A DNA stretch of 64,000 bases from Macrobrachium rosenbergii (GCF_040412425.1 NC_089767.1:1886969-1950968); one strand, 5' to 3'; positions 10,641 through 21,344 are shown, counted from the stretch's first letter. Numbers and translations: made by a program. The notes: generated by a model from the letters alone, not told the origin.

Positions 10641-10846
10641 AAGTTGCTTCATAATTGACGGAGTTTGTGAGAAGAATCTGCGGAACTGCAGAGGCAGGTG
10701 TGGATGAAAAAGTCATTGCCTTCATAACCTTTGCATGTCCACGTTCCTTGATCGTTGTGTGTTTTATTTTCCGTGTTACATTGAAAAATAAACTGTTGTC
10801 AAAAAAATCTATTTTCCAACAAGCTGACTTACCCTCGCGAAATTAA
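10641..10846 (+). repeat. inverted-repeat arm, left
   Basis: About 205 bp (from TTGCTTCATAATTGACGGA to CGCGAAATT) that recurs in reverse complement at 11499-11709, with roughly 80 percent or more identity by eye. Both arms also keep an open frame with a shared start (FVRRIC.TAEAGV.EKVIAFIT), so a small decayed coding fragment cannot be excluded, but no family is recognised. Confidence 0.75.
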
Positions 10847-10849
10847 AAA

Positions 10850-10942
<93 letters not shown>
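10845..10942. repeat. poly-A then (TA)n
   Basis: About 22 A residues directly followed by about 75 bp of TA. It sits inside the inverted-repeat pair. Confidence 0.95.
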
Positions 10943-10947
<5 letters not shown>

Positions 10948-11039
10948 AAACGCCTTATCGTCTTTCTCAGTTATTACTGAAGAATCCACAGTAATATACT
11001 TATTAGCAAAACGAAATGTATTTGTAAAAATATATACAT

Positions 11040-11076
11040 ATATTTTATATATTTAATATATATGATATATATATAT

Positions 11077-11136
<60 letters not shown>
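11040..11136. repeat. (TA)n microsatellite, impure start
   Basis: ATATATAATATATATAAT variants lead into about 45 bp of pure TA. Confidence 0.93.
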
Positions 11137-11139
<3 letters not shown>

Positions 11140-11428
11140 TAATATAACATTTGTACAGTCGGTATGTTTATCAGTATTGTCCCCTGAGAATATATTGTGA
11201 TTTTTAGCCAAATGAGTTTTGAAGGCCACTCCTACCTTGACACCGGCCTGTGGCTGTATATGTAGTCTCTAACGGTTGTGTATGTTCGTCAGTACTGTTT
11301 CTGCTGTATGTATATATTTGTGACTTCTAATACTATGTATCAGTCCTTCGTCAGTGGCTTGGAAATAAAGTCAAAACCGGTCAGGACCTACACCCCGTCT
11401 CTTATTTTTCACCTGCGGTAATGTGTGA
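11137..11428. other. unannotated inner segment of inverted-repeat pair
   Basis: Single-copy-looking sequence between TA and GT runs. It contains AAGTCAAAACCGGTCAGGAC, not matched elsewhere in the window. Confidence 0.45.
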
Positions 11429-11429
11429 G

Positions 11430-11431
11430 AA

Positions 11432-11486
<55 letters not shown>
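11430..11486. repeat. (TA)n-(GT)n microsatellite
   Basis: A short TA run followed by about 40 bp of GT. Confidence 0.94.
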
Positions 11487-11487
<1 letters not shown>

Positions 11488-11498
11488 AATCTTTTAAT

Positions 11499-11709
11499 TT
11501 CGCTCTCAAGACGTCAACTTATTGAGCTTCTCATGGAAAATAGATTTTTCCACCACAACGTTTTATCTTTCATTGTAACACCGCAATAAAAAAAGCTACG
11601 ATCAAGGAACGAGGACATTGCAGAGGTAATGAAGGCAATGACTTTTTCTTCCACACCTGCCTCTGCAGTTACGCAGATTCTTCTCACAAAATCCGTCAAT
11701 TATGAAGCA
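11499..11709 (-). repeat. inverted-repeat arm, right
   Basis: Reverse complement of 10641-10846, from AATTTCGCTCTCAAGACG to CGTCAATTATGAAGC. About 650 bp of mostly microsatellite separate the arms. Whether they are the two ends of one element or two opposed insertions is open. Confidence 0.75.
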
Positions 11710-11934
11710 CATTTTTTTCAGCAACTTGGAGAGTCTGACGGAAGCTCGGGAGATTCTCTTTTACAGTGGATATGTTTCTCCTCGGAAAAACTTGCCGAAC
11801 TTTTCCTTTGAAGAGGAGGTTTAACTTGCTCCCCCGCTGATGAGATTCTTTCCCCTTTAATGTCGAATATTTTTTTTTCTTACATTACAGAAGAGCGTCA
11901 GTCTCTTTTGCGTAAATAAGAATAGAAAAGAATA

Positions 11935-12173
11935 TAGAAATTGACACTAATAAGGTTTGAAAGGTGTAACAGGACGAAAACCTCGAAGTTTCCCTCTGAA
12001 ACAATTTTTAGGCGGGGGTGGAAAGTAAGACGGAAGAAAGAGAATATGTACAGAGGTACAGTAAAAGGAATGAAAGGGGTTGCGGCTTAGGGGCCGAAGG
12101 GACCGCTGCAAAGAACCTTAACTAATGCCTACAGTGCACCGCATGAGGGACAATGACGGCTCTATCCCCTTCG
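11935..12173 (-). mobile_element. family B1 element, 5' shortened
   Basis: Starts within TAGAAATTGACACTAA and continues GGTTTGAAAGGTGTAACAGG to CACCGCATGAGG...CCCCTTCGG. The CAGCGCTG end is missing. Confidence 0.85.
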
Positions 12174-12468
12174 GAATATTTGAATAAATAAATTGGATGC
12201 GTTCGAAAAAAAAAATATTAGTCACAACTATTAAAAATTATCTAGTTAATCATATCTGCCTCTGTTATACTATAGACTTATGCCAAACTTCCTACTATAC
12301 TTTGTTTCCAAGGTTCTACTGTAATATATCTTTGTATTTGTGGGCATTGAAAGTACCCAAAAGGGTGTCAATAACCTAGATATTGTGACTCCAGACTTGG
12401 TAGTCATAAATCAATCAAGTAAATAAATCAGCCTGACATTTGAGAATTTAAAGCACAAATTCTTTTAC
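12174..12468. other. unannotated stretch
   Basis: AT-rich with no recognised feature. Confidence 0.45.
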
Positions 12469-12762
12469 ATGTCTTCAAGAAGAATATCGGGAGAGAACTG
12501 GCAGGATAGATTTCAAAACGATACCATAAGGAAAATAACAGCAGTTTCATCTGTAGACAAGATAATGATGAAAGGGAGACGGAGATGGTTTGGACATGTC
12601 TTTCGTACAACTCCCGGGAGAACTGAAACTGACTGTGTTAGCTGGGCTCCTGTGGGTACCAGAGGGGGTGGAGGAAAAGACCAACACCTATTTGGATGAA
12701 AATTATGAGAAGAGAGGCTAGAGATAAGTGGAGATTTGTGGAAGACTAAGCACAGGAAAAAC
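12469..12762 (+). pseudogene. non-LTR retrotransposon RT C-terminal fragment (left arm)
   Basis: The frame reads RRISGENWQDR...GRRRWFGHVFRTTPGRTET...SWAPVGTRGGGGK. After a one-base slip it continues RPTPIWMKIMRREARDKWRFVED. This is the C-terminal pattern of RTE/CR1-type endonuclease-reverse transcriptases (RRRWLGHV, W.P.G.R.RGRPK..W). In-frame stops and the slip show it is dead. It is the left arm of an inverted duplication with 12857-13180 around a TA array. Confidence 0.8.
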
Positions 12763-12774
12763 ATTTTTAATTGT

Positions 12775-12783
12775 CTATATATA

Positions 12784-12850
<67 letters not shown>
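12775..12850. repeat. (TA)n at centre of inverted duplication
   Basis: About 70 bp of TA lie between the two opposed RT fragments, so the whole of 12469-13180 is a palindrome with a TA loop. Confidence 0.95.
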
Positions 12851-12853
<3 letters not shown>

Positions 12854-12856
12854 TAC

Positions 12857-13505
12857 AAATAACGTAAAGGGCTTCTGTCAGATTCCTCCATTCATGTCTT
12901 TCCTGTGCTTTGTCTTCCACAAATCTCCACTTATCTCTAGCCTCTCTTCTCATAATTTTCATCCAAATAGGTGTTGGTCTTTCCTCCACCTCCTCTGGTA
13001 CCCACAGGAGCCCAGCTGACGCAGTCAGTTTCAGTTCTCCCGGGAGTTGTACAAAGGACATGTCCACACCATCTCCGTCTCCCTTTCATCATTATCTTAT
13101 CTACAGATGAAACTGCTATTCTTTTCCTTATGGTATCGTTTTGAACTCTGTCCTGCCATCTCTCTCTTGATATTTTCCTTTACGCTTTATTTTCAAATCG
13201 ACACAATGTTTTAGATATAGAGTAGTTTCATTGTCTTGCCTGATTCATGTCTGTATAGCAATACAGCCCTTACTAGAATGATATATAATCTTTTGCATGT
13301 CATTCCAGTCTATTTTATTTCCAAATCTTATTCAGCCTGTCCATTGTTGGGGTTGCTTTTTTCAGCCTTTCATTAAATAATTTCAACTCGAGGGGATCTG
13401 TAATGGATATTATCCTTCCAGAATTCCTAAAATTGATATTCATATTTTTGTTCAATAATTTCTGTCTATATTCTGCTTTATATCTGACTGTAGTTCCATT
13501 GCAAA
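12857..13505 (-). pseudogene. non-LTR retrotransposon RT fragment (right arm, longer)
   Basis: On the minus strand, from 13505 downward, decayed RT sequence includes a remnant like the VR.VLLY...E motif near 13290. It then gives the GRRRWCGHV-like block, SWAPVGTRGGGG, and finally RREARDKWRFVEDKAQERHE and WRNLTEAL, the usual end of RTE-type proteins (AQDR..WR.LV.AL). Several stops and frame slips occur. It extends about 320 bp beyond the left arm, showing that the duplicated arm was copied from this longer one or that both were truncated differently. Confidence 0.8.
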
Positions 13506-13532
13506 TCTAGAGCAGTTCTGAAGAAGACCATG

Positions 13533-13778
13533 CTGCCCTACGATGGAAGACTGCAGTATCTGCAAAAATACAAAACTGAGAAAAAAGGTAGATACTCCCT
13601 TGCTTTACTCCTGCTTTTGCAGATACTGCAAATGGGACCCATTAAATACTCGTGGAAAGCATTGAAGAATCATTCTGAAACTGCAGTAACTTGTGTATTA
13701 GTGTTTCACGAGTCCAGTAGGTGGCATATCTCAATTTCTAAAATTTTGCATCTATTGCAGTTTTCCATTTTAGGGCAG
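13533..13778. mobile_element. MITE with 4-bp target duplication (CATG)
   Basis: A 246-bp element whose ends are inverted: CTGCCCTACGATGGAA...and complement of TTCCATTTTAGGGCAG, with inverted similarity continuing about 35 bp (ACTGCAGTATCTGCA / TGCATCTATTGCAGT). It is flanked by CATG at 13529-13532 and 13779-13782. The second copy is at 26677-26937. Four-bp duplications fit Sola1-, Chapaev- or Ginger-like transposons (family knowledge); no transposase is present to decide. Confidence 0.85.
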
Positions 13779-13896
13779 CATGGTTTAGCAGTTGAAATGA
13801 CTGTTGGTGTGGGAAAAATTACTGAAAATATTTGAAGACTTCGGGTAAATTGCACATTAGCACTTGAAGAATATTAAGGAAAAACTATGCCAGAAA

Positions 13897-13897
<1 letters not shown>

Positions 13898-13991
<94 letters not shown>
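13898..13991. repeat. (CA)n-(TA)n microsatellite
   Basis: About 25 bp of CA followed by about 68 bp of TA. Confidence 0.95.
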
Positions 13992-13994
<3 letters not shown>

Positions 13995-14001
13995 TTTATG
14001 A

Positions 14002-14745
14002 TGTTGCCTTGTAATATGTATATCATCCTATAGTTTTGATATATTTACCCTTCTATTTATCATGTGTTATGTGTAATAATAATAGTTTAAATATCATATG
14101 TAGTGTAGTGTCAGATCTCAAGAGTTAATGAGTTAGATAACTTAACAGTGTAATTTAGAATTAATAATATCTTTCCTGATAATAGCATAGTAGCGGGAGA
14201 GGGAGATTCGAGTTTCAGACCAGATGTGTCATCTGTCACCAGTTAAGATAAGAGAGCGCTTTGTTTTGGGTTACGCAATGACAGGTCGAGATAACAATCA
14301 CTGCTCCGTTCTGGAAACAACTTGGGGTTTTTTGTTTTGTTTGTAAAACATGCCAGTCACAGTTAGCCAGTTGCAGTTTGTTTGATCGTGTAAAGATTTC
14401 TGTAAAAGCTTTGTCTCAAACGAGAAGAAGACGAAGGATTTCGCAATGTTACATGTGTTCCATACAATTTTCTGGTAAAGACATGTACTTCTGAGAAATG
14501 CAACAAGTGTTGCACTGAAGCTCATGGCAGTACGTCATGTTTAAGATTGCATTCCTTTGATCATGTATTGTCCCAATTGCATTCAAAACGTTTTGCTGGA
14601 AGTGACGTCACCTTCCTTCTTCTAGAACCTTCTCTTGTATCTCGTTCCCAAAATGCCTTAATGACATCATATGACTTTCATTTCATACTGGAATCCTCAG
14701 ATTTATTCATTCAGATTTGAGAGACCGTAAGAATTGATTCCTCCT

Positions 14746-14813
<68 letters not shown>

Positions 14814-15835
14814 AAAGAGAGTAATTATTAATGTAAAGTGTTAGTGTGGTCACCAGTATTAATCTTAGCTTTTGAGATCTGAGTATAGGAAAAGTATATA
14901 CATTTGGTAACGGCGCCTGACAAAAAAGTGTGTTTTGTGAATCAAAAGCAGCTGCATGTCCTGTGATTTTACAAAGGTTTTCACAAGCTTGTGTAAGGTA
15001 AAGTGAATTTTACTTATTATTACCATGGTATGGTATAATAAGGTATATTGAGAAATTTTTGCCTTAGTGAAATCATTATTGATAAATCTTTTGTGTATTT
15101 TTGTGTGTTATTGTGTTTGCAATCTCTTGATTTTTGACATTTTATATATTTATGATTTAACATTTATTTACTTTGCATTTTAAATATTTCTTGATAATTT
15201 AACATTGCATGCTTGGTTTAATTTTTGCATATTTAGATTTTCTTTTCAAATCTTACGTAATTCTTGATAGTTTGAATTTTGCTTGATTAAATTAATTCTT
15301 GATAAATTAAAGTTTTTGTGATTTAGTTTTGTTTAACAATTTAACTCAAGAATTAATTAAATTTTTATGTTCTTTTCAAGTAATAGTAAACTTTCAGATT
15401 GTGAATTTTAATTATAAATTTTGAATTTAAAAATAAATTTTTGTATTTAATGTTTTTAAAAACAGTGTTTCGTTTATTGACCACCAGTGAATAGGATTAA
15501 TTGTGTGCATAAGGCAAAGTGATAAGCATGTTTTGTTCCTTTAGTTTTGCTGAAGTGAATTAAGACAAGGAAACAGTTAAAGTTGTTTGATGGAGTGATG
15601 CCCTTTTACTCTAGTATATTTCTTGTTTAATTGTTGATATTTCACATTTGTTTTGATAAACTTAGTTTGCTTTTTCACACGATTAATGAGCTTTTTAAGG
15701 GATCACTGTTACCTTTAGAGTACTCAGTCGTAATTTTTATTGTTATGAGGGTTCAGGTATCTGACTAAAGTGAGGTAAATTTTTGAATTCTGTGATTAGT
15801 TTTGTAATAACCAGGTAGTTGGTAAGTTCATTGGT
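14002..15835 (+). mobile_element. possible LTR plus leader of an LTR retrotransposon
   Basis: About 900 bp starting TGTTGCCTTG and ending near TATATACA is followed at 14905 by TGGTAACGGCGCCTGAC, placed and shaped like a tRNA primer-binding site (TGG start). The rest, to 15835, is very T/A-rich non-coding sequence like an element leader. No gag, pol or second LTR is in the window, so this rests on one motif. It could equally be ordinary intergenic DNA. A (CT)n run at 14750-14812 lies inside. Confidence 0.28.
14750..14812. repeat. (CT)n microsatellite
   Basis: About 62 bp of CT. Confidence 0.95.
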
Positions 15836-15841
15836 GTGTAA

Positions 15842-16160
<319 letters not shown>

Positions 16161-16202
16161 TAATCGATACTCCTTCTTATATATATATTTCTTACTGTCC
16201 AC

Positions 16203-16296
16203 ACAATCGAACTTTCTTTTCACTATCTTAAGCGTTGAAAGGCTGAAAGTGCCCCAGTGCCTGTCTGTATAGCCTAATTTTCGTAAATAAGTGAGT
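16203..16296 (+). mobile_element. family B2 3' fragment
   Basis: TTTTCACTATCTTAAGCG...GAAAGTGCCCCAGTGCCTG...ATAGCC matches the end of B2 copies (e.g. 19920-19980). Confidence 0.6.
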
Positions 16297-16550
16297 CTCA
16301 GAGCGTAGGTTTCCACTGGTACTATGTGAAAACCGCACCAAAGAATCAGCCGTCGTGATGATTTGAGCTTTCTCGAGCTCTGCAAACTGTGTAGGCCCTC
16401 GTCTTTCGTGCAGTAGCCTACTTATTTAGAATTCCAGTGCCATCATGTAAGTCATAGATCTGTCATTTTACATAAATGATCTAGATTTGATCTTTTGGCC
16501 TCATTGTCAGAGCTCCCTTATATTGAGGAGCAAGGCTCACGTCAGAACAG

Positions 16551-16972
16551 AACTAGTAAAAAATGCGCCGAAGTTTCTTCGGCACAGTCGAATTTTCTGT
16601 ATAGCCGCTACAGCATATAATCAAGGCCACCGAAAATAGAGCTATCTTTCGGTGGTCTCTGTCTAATGCTGTATGGGCCACGGCCCATGAAACTTTAACC
16701 ACGGCCCGGTGGTGGCCTGTCCTATATCGTTGCCAGAAGCACGATTATGGGTAACTTTAACCTTAAATAAAATAAAAAAAACTATTGAGACTAGAGGGCA
16801 GCAGTTTGTTATGTTTGATGATTGGAGGGTAGTTGATCAACATACCAATCTGTATCCCTCTAGCCTCAGTAGTTTTTAAGATCTGAGGGCGGACAGAAAA
16901 AGTGTGGACAGAAAAAAGTGCTGACGGACAGACAAAGCCGGCACAATAGTTTTCTTTTACAGAAAACTAAAA
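16551..16972 (-). mobile_element. family C element, full length
   Basis: From CTAGTAAAAAATGCGCCGAAG to CAGAAAACTAAAA. All modules are present: terminal hairpin, CCACCGAAA hairpin, central long hairpin, and a doubled CGGACAGAAAAAGTG block at the 5' side of the element. Confidence 0.92.
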
Positions 16973-17329
16973 TTGGAGAGAGTTGAGATGTCTGCTTGGT
17001 AATCACCGTTTGAAAGTATTAATAAGTGACTCCACCTGCACCTTGCAAAATCATTTTAGAGATATTCTTTTGATATTTGCTTCATTATACTTATTACACC
17101 TTTTGAGATTAACATCATTATAATTATTGCACGCTGCATTGCTGATGGATACGTGGAGAAGCAATACGAATTGCTCGAGGGTCGTGAAGAAAAGCGAAGG
17201 CACCTTTTCCACTGTGATTCCATTACGGGACGAACTGAACGACCTCTGTTGAATGACCGAGTTCTAAGAACGCCTCATCTGCATAATATTCTTGCCTTTT
17301 GTTGGTCTTCAGACTGCATTGGGTTACAG
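16973..17329. other. unannotated stretch
   Basis: No recognised gene. One short plus-strand open frame (17153-17374) has no family features. Confidence 0.45.
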
Positions 17330-17545
17330 TTGGTGCATGATGTGTTAAAGCAATTGAAAGGAACAGCATTTTGATAATTTCTATTCTTTACTTCCAATGA
17401 ACCGACAAAAGAGAAAATGGGGCATAAGTTACTGATAAAGTATAAGTGACAATTGGGGCATGATGTGTTAAAGCAATTGCAAGGAACAGCATTTTTATCA
17501 TTTCTATTCTTTATTTCCAATGAACCGACAAGAGTGAAAATACCT
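17330..17545. repeat. tandem duplication, about 123-bp period
   Basis: GCATGATGTGTTAAAGCAAT begins at 17335 and again at 17458, with following AGGAACAGCATTTT...CCAATGAACCGACAA conserved in both. Confidence 0.85.
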
Positions 17546-17595
17546 AAGTTATTGGCTGAGTGGTATAGCAAAAATGGAAGATTGTACCCAATATC

Positions 17596-17988
17596 TTTTA
17601 GTTGCCTGAAAAGAAAACTATTTTGCCGGCTTTGTCTGTCCGTCCGCACTTTTTCCGTCCGCCCGCAGATCTTAAAAACTACTGAGGCTAGAGGGCTGCA
17701 AATTGGTGTGTTGATCCTCCACCCTCCAATCATCAAACACACCGAAGTGTAGCCCACTAGCCTTTGTAGTTTTTATTTTATTTAAGGTTAAGGTTGGCCA
17801 TCATCGTGCGTCTGACAACGATATAGGACAGACCACCACCAGCCCGTGGTTAAAGTTTCATGGGCTGTGGCTCATACAGCATTATACCGAGACCACCGAA
17901 AGACAGATCTGTTTTCGGGGGCCTTGATTATACGATGTATAGAAAACTGGATTGCGCCGAAGGAACCTTGTCGCATTTTTTACTTGTT
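17596..17988 (+). mobile_element. family C element
   Basis: TTTTAGTTGCCTGAAAAG start, TACTTGTT end. The terminal hairpin is broken (GCGCCGAAGGAACCTTGTCGC) and the CACCGAAAGACAGATCTG hairpin is partly lost on its right side. Confidence 0.92.
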
Positions 17989-18127
17989 ACTACTTGTAAC
18001 AGACACACTTTGCTTATATCAGTTTGTAGATAAAGTGAACAATTAATAATCTCTTAGTGCTTAACCACTTGAATATTACTGAGTATAGCGAAGATAAAAA
18101 TGACGTTTACAATTGTAAATGTTTAGC

Positions 18128-18267
18128 CTCGCTGTCGGACTTCTCAGTTCCAGAGGTCCTTTGTTCCTCAAACCGTTGGACTGTGGAACAGCCTCCCTTC
18201 AGAGGATGTTGTGCAGATGGAACTTCTTCAGAAGTTCAAGCGAAGATGCAATGCATTGCTACCCTGA
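18128..18267 (+). pseudogene. C-terminal end of a LINE reverse transcriptase
   Basis: After a stop at about 18125, the frame gives RTSQFQRSFVPQTVGLWNSL, then PSEDVV and KFKRR.NALLP before TGA at 18265. SF(V/I)P.TV.LWNSLP...FKRR.N..L is the characteristic last segment of CR1/jockey-type RTs. The remainder of the ORF is absent (5' truncation, usual for LINEs). It is directly followed by a 3' UTR that supplies the window's family A tail. Confidence 0.8.
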
Positions 18268-18466
18268 TATAATTCAACTTGTATTTTGATAATTTACTTT
18301 CATTTTTATTTATTTAATCTTATTTTTCTCCTTTCTGCATTTCCTTTTACTTGCTGTTACTTCTTTCTGATGAACACCTCAATATTCTTTGGAAGCTTCA
18401 AGAATTTCAAGTCAGTGGCCCCTGAGGTGGGCTTGTTCCATAATTATGAATAGGGTTCTTCATCTT

Positions 18467-18530
<64 letters not shown>

Positions 18531-18535
18531 CTATA
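18268..18535 (+). mobile_element. LINE 3' UTR and (AAT)n tail (family A source)
   Basis: The UTR runs from the stop codon to ATTCTTTGGAAGC, AATTTCAAGTCAGTGGCCCC, GGGCTTGTTCC, AGGGTT and CTTCTGAATAATAAT, ending in an (AAT)n run at 18471-18528. The segment after ATTCTTTGG is the one shared with the tRNA-headed SINE at 31497-31745. Confidence 0.82.
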
Positions 18536-18549
18536 TTTTCTATTACCTT

Positions 18550-18685
18550 CTGTTACTTCTTTCGAATAAACACCATAAAATGTGGAAGGTTGAATTTCAA
18601 GTCAGTGGCCCCTGAGGTGGGTTTGTTCCATATGAATAGGGTTCCTCTTCTTCTTCTTCTTCTGAGTAATAATAATAATTTCATT
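18550..18685 (+). mobile_element. family A tail copy
   Basis: CTTCTGTTACTTCTTTCGAATAAACACC, then GTTGAATTTCAAGTCAGTGG, ending in GAGTAATAATAATAAT. It starts within 20 bp of the preceding (AAT)n tail, so the copies sit in tandem. Confidence 0.8.
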
Positions 18686-18686
18686 A

Positions 18687-18893
18687 AGCGGTTCATTTCC
18701 GGTGATAGAAATTCATTTCTCGCTATAATGTGGTTCGGATTCCACAGTAAGCTGTAGGTTCCGTTGCTAGGTAACCAGTCGGTTCTTAGCCACGTAAAAT
18801 ATATCTAATCCTTCGGGCCCCGCCCTCTCTAGGAGAGCTGTTCATCAACTCATTGGTCTGGTTAAACTAAGGTATACTTACTTACTTCTGAGA
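18687..18893 (+). mobile_element. family E SINE body
   Basis: TTTCCGGTGATAGAAATTCA, TGTGGTTCGGATTCCACA, GGTTCTTAGCCACGTAAAAT, AATCCTTCGGGCC, GGTCTGGTTAAACTAAGGTA. It lacks the tRNA-like head. It corresponds in reverse to 4458-4600. Confidence 0.75.
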
Positions 18894-18994
18894 TATCACC
18901 ATCCACGATATGATTTCTTTGTTGCCGATAAACTTTTTATTAAATCAATATTGAATGAATATCTTGCAATGAGCCTTCATTCTATACAGTATTA

Positions 18995-19401
18995 TTTTAG
19001 TTTTCTGTAAAAGAAAACTATCGTGCCGGCTTTGTCTGTCCGTCCGAACTTTTTTCTGTCCGCACTTTTTCTCTCTCTGCGCTTTTTTGTCCGCCCTCAG
19101 ATCTTAAAAACTACTGAGGCCAGAGGGCTGCAAATTGGGATGTTGATCATCCACCCTCCAATCATCAAACATATCAAATTGCAGCCCTCTAGCCTCAGTA
19201 GTTTTTATTTTATTTAAGGTTAAAGTTAGCCATATTCGTGCTTCTGGCAACTATATAGGATAGGCCACCACCGGGCCATGGTCAAAGTTTCATGGACCGC
19301 CGTTCATACAGCATTATACTGCTGGCCTTGACTATACGCTGCTGCGGCTGTACAGAAAACTCGATTGCGCCGAAGAAACTTCGGCGCATTTTTTACGCGT
19401 T
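18995..19401 (+). mobile_element. family C element
   Basis: TTTTAGTTTTCTGTAAAAGA start. Perfect terminal hairpin GCGCCGAAGAAACTTCGGCG(C). The CCACCGAAA hairpin is deleted (ATACTGCTGGCCTTG). The pyrimidine block contains three CCGCACTTTTT-like repeats. Confidence 0.92.
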
Positions 19402-19410
19402 CATTGTTAT

Positions 19411-19598
19411 TGGAGAAATAAATCGGCAGTTATGTAGGGGTACATATATTTGAAAATAAATCTCTCCAGAGAGCTTTCGGGAATCCGCTCGATTCCCCTT
19501 TTTGAAATAGGGAATCGAACAGATTCCGGAAACCTCTCTGGAGAGAGTTATTCTTAAATATATCTGTACTCATATTTAACTGTGGATTTGTTTCTCCA
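19411..19598. mobile_element. imperfect hairpin element
   Basis: Arms of about 88 bp are reverse complements: TGGAGAAATAAATC at the left pairs with GATTTGTTTCTCCA at the right, and the inner TCTCTCCAGAGAG and GAATC.G.TCGATTCCC blocks pair around a TTTTTGAAATA loop. No coding content. It begins 10 bp after a family C element. Confidence 0.8.
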
Positions 19599-19675
19599 TT
19601 TCAAGACTCATGCTACTATGAGTATTTTGTTAATTGTTATTATTCTTATTATCATCATTAATATCATTCCTATCA

Positions 19676-19980
19676 CCGTAGGGGAGGTATAGTGCCGTAA
19701 GTGTACCTCATGCGGCGCACTGTAGGTGTTTACAGCGACCCCCCGGCCCCTAGCTGTACCTGCTTTTTAGCATTTTACTTTTAGCTCCATTCCCACTTCC
19801 TTTCTGTAATCTTGTCCAACCTCTCTAACTAATATTTATAAAATCCATCCACTTCATCTCCTTAATTTTCCAGATATCTTTATTTTCCTGTCCAACTACT
19901 CCAACTCTCTTTTCACTGTGTTGAAGCTGAGTGGCCGAAAGCGCCCCAGTTGGCTTGACAGCGTTAACTACATAAAATGA
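19676..19980 (+). mobile_element. family B2 element
   Basis: CCGTAGGGGAGG start, CGGCGCACTGTAGG, CCATTCCCACTTCC, TCCAACTACTCCAACTC and GAAAGCGCCCCAG to the end. Confidence 0.82.
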
Positions 19981-19991
19981 ATAAATAAATA

Positions 19992-19994
19992 ATA

Positions 19995-20052
<58 letters not shown>
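19992..20052. repeat. (ATT)n microsatellite
   Basis: About 60 bp of ATT. No family A tail sequence is recognised beside it. Confidence 0.95.
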
Positions 20053-20056
<4 letters not shown>

Positions 20057-20087
20057 AATACTTCTAGTAGCTGTGGAATATAAAATT

Positions 20088-20374
20088 AGAATATAAAATT
20101 TTGGCCAGAAGCCAAGCGCTGGGACCTACGAGGTCATTCAGCGCTGAAAGGACAATATAAGAGTAGAAAGGTTTGAAAGGTGTAACAGGAGGAAAACCTC
20201 AAAGCAGTTACACTATGAAACAATTGTTAGGAGAGAGTGGAAAGTAAGACGGAAGAAAGTCAATATGAACGGAGGTACAGTAAAAGGAATGAAAGGGGTT
20301 GCAGCTAGGGGCCGAAGGCACGCTGCAAAGAACCTTAAGTAATGCCTACAGTGCACTAACCACCCCCCCCCCTA
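20088..20374 (-). mobile_element. family B1 element
   Basis: Complete B1 in minus sense: AAGCGCTGGGACCTACGAGG to CCTACAGTGCAC, ending in a C9 run. Confidence 0.88.
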
Positions 20375-20590
20375 GTAGCTGTGGGTGGTGCAGTGATAGT
20401 GGCAGTTGCGTTGTTGTAATTGTCATTAAATGCTGCTATTATTACTGACGTGGCTGGTATATGAAGGACACTTCAAAGGGTGAATTTAACGTTATGTAAA
20501 AAAAAATCTTGAAGCGCGGCACTAGAGCCAAGCTCTGGTACAATCTCCCCAAGAAAATATAACTAATGGGCCCTTTTTTGTGACTTACAT

Positions 20591-20594
<4 letters not shown>

Positions 20595-20659
<65 letters not shown>
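20595..20659. repeat. (CT)n microsatellite
   Basis: About 64 bp of CT. Confidence 0.95.
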
Positions 20660-20663
<4 letters not shown>

Positions 20664-21002
20664 TAACCATGTTAGAAGCTATGTCGCGTGAACGGGCTGA
20701 AGGTCGGGGGTTAAGGACTAAAAAGTAAATAAAAATATGGTAAGGAACTATTTAGAATTTCTGCCGAAAAGAAATCTGGGATCTGAGATTGTTTAATGAA
20801 TGACAGTGTTCAACATCTATCGTCCATTAAGTAATTGAGCTGGGGTATCTCATAATCAACACTGTCACACTGACAGTAGAAATGTCCAATGGCTTTATAC
20901 CGTACGTGACTGAAACACCATAACAAATATAAGAATGCAAGGTTTATTTTTAACACGTGCAACTTCGTGTCACTGTAGGTAATGATAACTTCTTGTCGAT
21001 CG
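20660..21002. other. unannotated stretch
   Basis: No recognised repeat. The minus-strand open frame 20810-21121 reaches in from the tandem duplication at its right. It has no known domain. Confidence 0.4.
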
Positions 21003-21240
21003 TACTCGTAATAGTAGTAGTCAGGGAATATCTTATGAACAGCTCCTCTTATAGAGCAAAACACCAGATTGTCTGCATTGAACTGATAGCACTGTATTCT
21101 CTCTGGTTTCACAGGTGGCAATGATACTCGCAGTAGTAGTAGTCAGGAAATACCTTTGGAGCAGCTCCTCTCACAAAGGAGACAACTGAATGTCTGCGTT
21201 GAACTGAGCAGACTACACTGTATTCTTTTCTATCCCCTTG
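21003..21240 (-). repeat. tandem duplication, about 122-bp period
   Basis: TAGTAGTAGTCAGG recurs at 21012 and 21134. Following blocks (AGCTCCTCT, TCTGC.TTGAACTGA, CACTGTATTCT) are shared. On the minus strand both units stay open and give related peptides ending FPDYYY.EY (with RGA before it), so a small duplicated exon is conceivable. There is no start, splice pattern or known family to support it. Confidence 0.65.
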
Positions 21241-21344
21241 AGATGGCTGGAGACTTGAGACTTGCCTTTCCTTTTCTTTCTTGTCCATATTCACAAACCA
21301 GGTCTGTGACATGTATGATCGTCGCCAGCCCTAGAATATTCTGA

